Part shown: piece after piece, positions 63,377 through 64,000 of the stretch | Position numbering within the stretch: position 1 is the first letter of the stretch | Layout of the letters: every line of letters begins with the position of its first letter | Origin: WVZH01 sp034430895 | Lineage (GTDB): Bacteria; Chloroflexota; Anaerolineae; Anaerolineales; E44-bin32 | Assembly: GCA_034430895.1 (NCBI GenBank) | Contig: DAOUDW010000109.1 | Coordinates: forward strand, 1-64,000 | DNA length: 64,000 nucleotides | Reading direction: 5' to 3' | Notes under the pieces: model-generated | Database searches by the model: none | What the model saw: only the letters and a program-made list of their open reading frames with translations | Told to the model about the DNA's origin: nothing | Translations under genes and position numbers: made by a program

Positions 63377-64000
63377 ATGCTCGACTATGCCTGGAAGAAT
63401 ATAAACAAACGCATTGGGCGTTCCACCCTGACGGTGATTGGAGTCACACTGATGATTACGTTGATCATCACCATTACCGGCATTGTGCATTCCCAAAAAG
63501 AAACAATGCACCAGCACGCTTCTGCCGGAGCCGGGAAAATCCACATTCAACCCAGACTTTCTGGCGATAGCTACCCGGCGAATGGTGTTGACCTGGCTGA
63601 AGAGAAAGTAGTAGAGATATTCGCCCTCATCACAGATAACATTCAAACGGATCTCTCCATCAAAGTCGTATTCTTTGCCATCGAGCCTCCGCCTTACCCC
63701 ACCAACCCACCCGCGGTTCTACTGGCAGGTATCGAAGCTGGAAAAGAAGATGCATTTACCGGGAGTGTGGCGAACGATATCTCACCGATTAGAGGCGTGG
63801 AATTCTTCGCCGAATCTGAAGCAAACCTCCCCGTGATCATGGGACAGGCCGCCGCGGAGTTCTATAACAGCAATCTGCAGCCAGGCGACAGCCTTGAGAT
63901 TCTAGGGACGGATTTCACCATCGCCGGAGTCCTGGATCACTCGGCTGACCAAATTGTGAACAATGCGCTCATCGTACGGCTGGAAGACGCGCAAACGCTA
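63377..64000 (+). CDS. FtsX/MacB-type ABC transporter permease, N-terminal part
   Basis: The first 208 codons, cut by the window edge; ATG at 63377 has GGAG six bases upstream. A basic start (KNINKRIGRS) leads into one membrane helix at about 16-37, followed by an extracytoplasmic MacB-PCD-like domain with blocks such as VIMGQAAAEFYN and AGDSLEI-like (PGDSLEILGTDFTIAGVLD). The permease FtsX core helices would follow outside the window. Probably part of an exporter controlled by the adjacent TetR protein. Confidence 0.88.
   Translation, partial: MLDYAWKNINKRIGRSTLTVIGVTLMITLIITITGIVHSQKETMHQHASAGAGKIHIQPRLSGDSYPANGVDLAEEKVVEIFALITDNIQTDLSIKVVFFAIEPPPYPTNPPAVLLAGIEAGKEDAFTGSVANDISPIRGVEFFAESEANLPVIMGQAAAEFYNSNLQPGDSLEILGTDFTIAGVLDHSADQIVNNALIVRLEDAQTL

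Noticed and set aside
1..64000. CRISPR arrays, insertion sequences, prophage genes or toxin-antitoxin pairs
   Set aside because: No regularly spaced direct repeats, transposase, integrase or phage structural genes were seen; the double-HTH/TPR pair lacks toxin features.

Overview
The window reads as a stretch of ordinary bacterial chromosome of roughly 50-55 % GC. It is densely packed with genes in short co-oriented runs, many joined by ATGA-type overlaps. Several traits point to a Chloroflexota bacterium, probably Anaerolineae-like: a very long SecA with insertions, lipoproteins with Pro/Thr/Ser linkers after the lipobox Cys, PD40 beta-propeller lipoproteins, LysM-M23 lipoproteins, a two-domain ThyX, a DHH-CBS-tRNA nucleotidyltransferase fusion, and a CHAD protein beside dTMP-kinase-like proteins. 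This assignment is inference from family content; there is no rRNA. I see no phage, insertion sequence, CRISPR array or plasmid function.

Layout. 1-11900: two large repeat lipoproteins (-), a PhoU-like DUF47 protein (-), then a + run era, DNA methyltransferase, purB, yhhN, and two anchored proteins of unknown role. 11979-20745: one long - strand operon, nusA, ylxR, infB, rbfA, nrnA, truB, ribF, thyX, with a promoter and a terminator-like hairpin in the nusA leader. gyrA diverges from it. 23659-28266: three tandem paralogous lipoproteins with LysM and M23 peptidase domains. 28424-32242: MESH1-like HD hydrolase, GNAT, DHH-CBS-tRNA nucleotidyltransferase. 32458-39649: GNAT, GH13 glycosidase and sugar-binding lipoprotein, then a DUF58/transglutaminase pair. 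39935-43531: two tandem dTMP-kinase-like proteins, a CHAD protein and adenylate kinase. 43532-46641: a repeat-rich noncoding stretch, lipM, a divergent DUF4230/DUF503 pair and an SDR. 46740-51760: a signalling block (receiver protein, two histidine kinases, OmpR-type regulator, double-HTH protein, TPR protein). 51795-58077: double GNAT, alpha/beta hydrolase, DsbA-like protein, DUF554, cobalamin adenosyltransferase, ComEA, MutM and a membrane-anchored protein. 58216-64000: secA, tRNA-Leu(UAA) with terminator, a TetR regulator with a likely operator, and the start of an FtsX/MacB-type permease.

How the parts connect. The nusA operon couples transcription, initiation and ribosome maturation with nanoRNA turnover, flavin nucleotide synthesis (RibF makes FAD) and the FAD-dependent thymidylate synthase. 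The tRNA-Leu gene does not encode CCA, which fits the nucleotidyltransferase in the same window. The signalling block pairs a zinc-ribbon/MshEN kinase with a GAF kinase in one operon.

Most unusual points: (1) a recurrent promoter layout in which a -10 box ends 6-8 bases before the start codon, predicting leaderless mRNAs for at least six genes; (2) a ThyX whose two halves each keep a different part of the signature; (3) the tandem kinase-like pair, the second with Arg in place of the Walker A Lys and a Lys-rich tail, next to a CHAD protein; (4) a histidine kinase with zinc ribbon and MshEN domain; (5) a SecA about 1.5 times the usual length.
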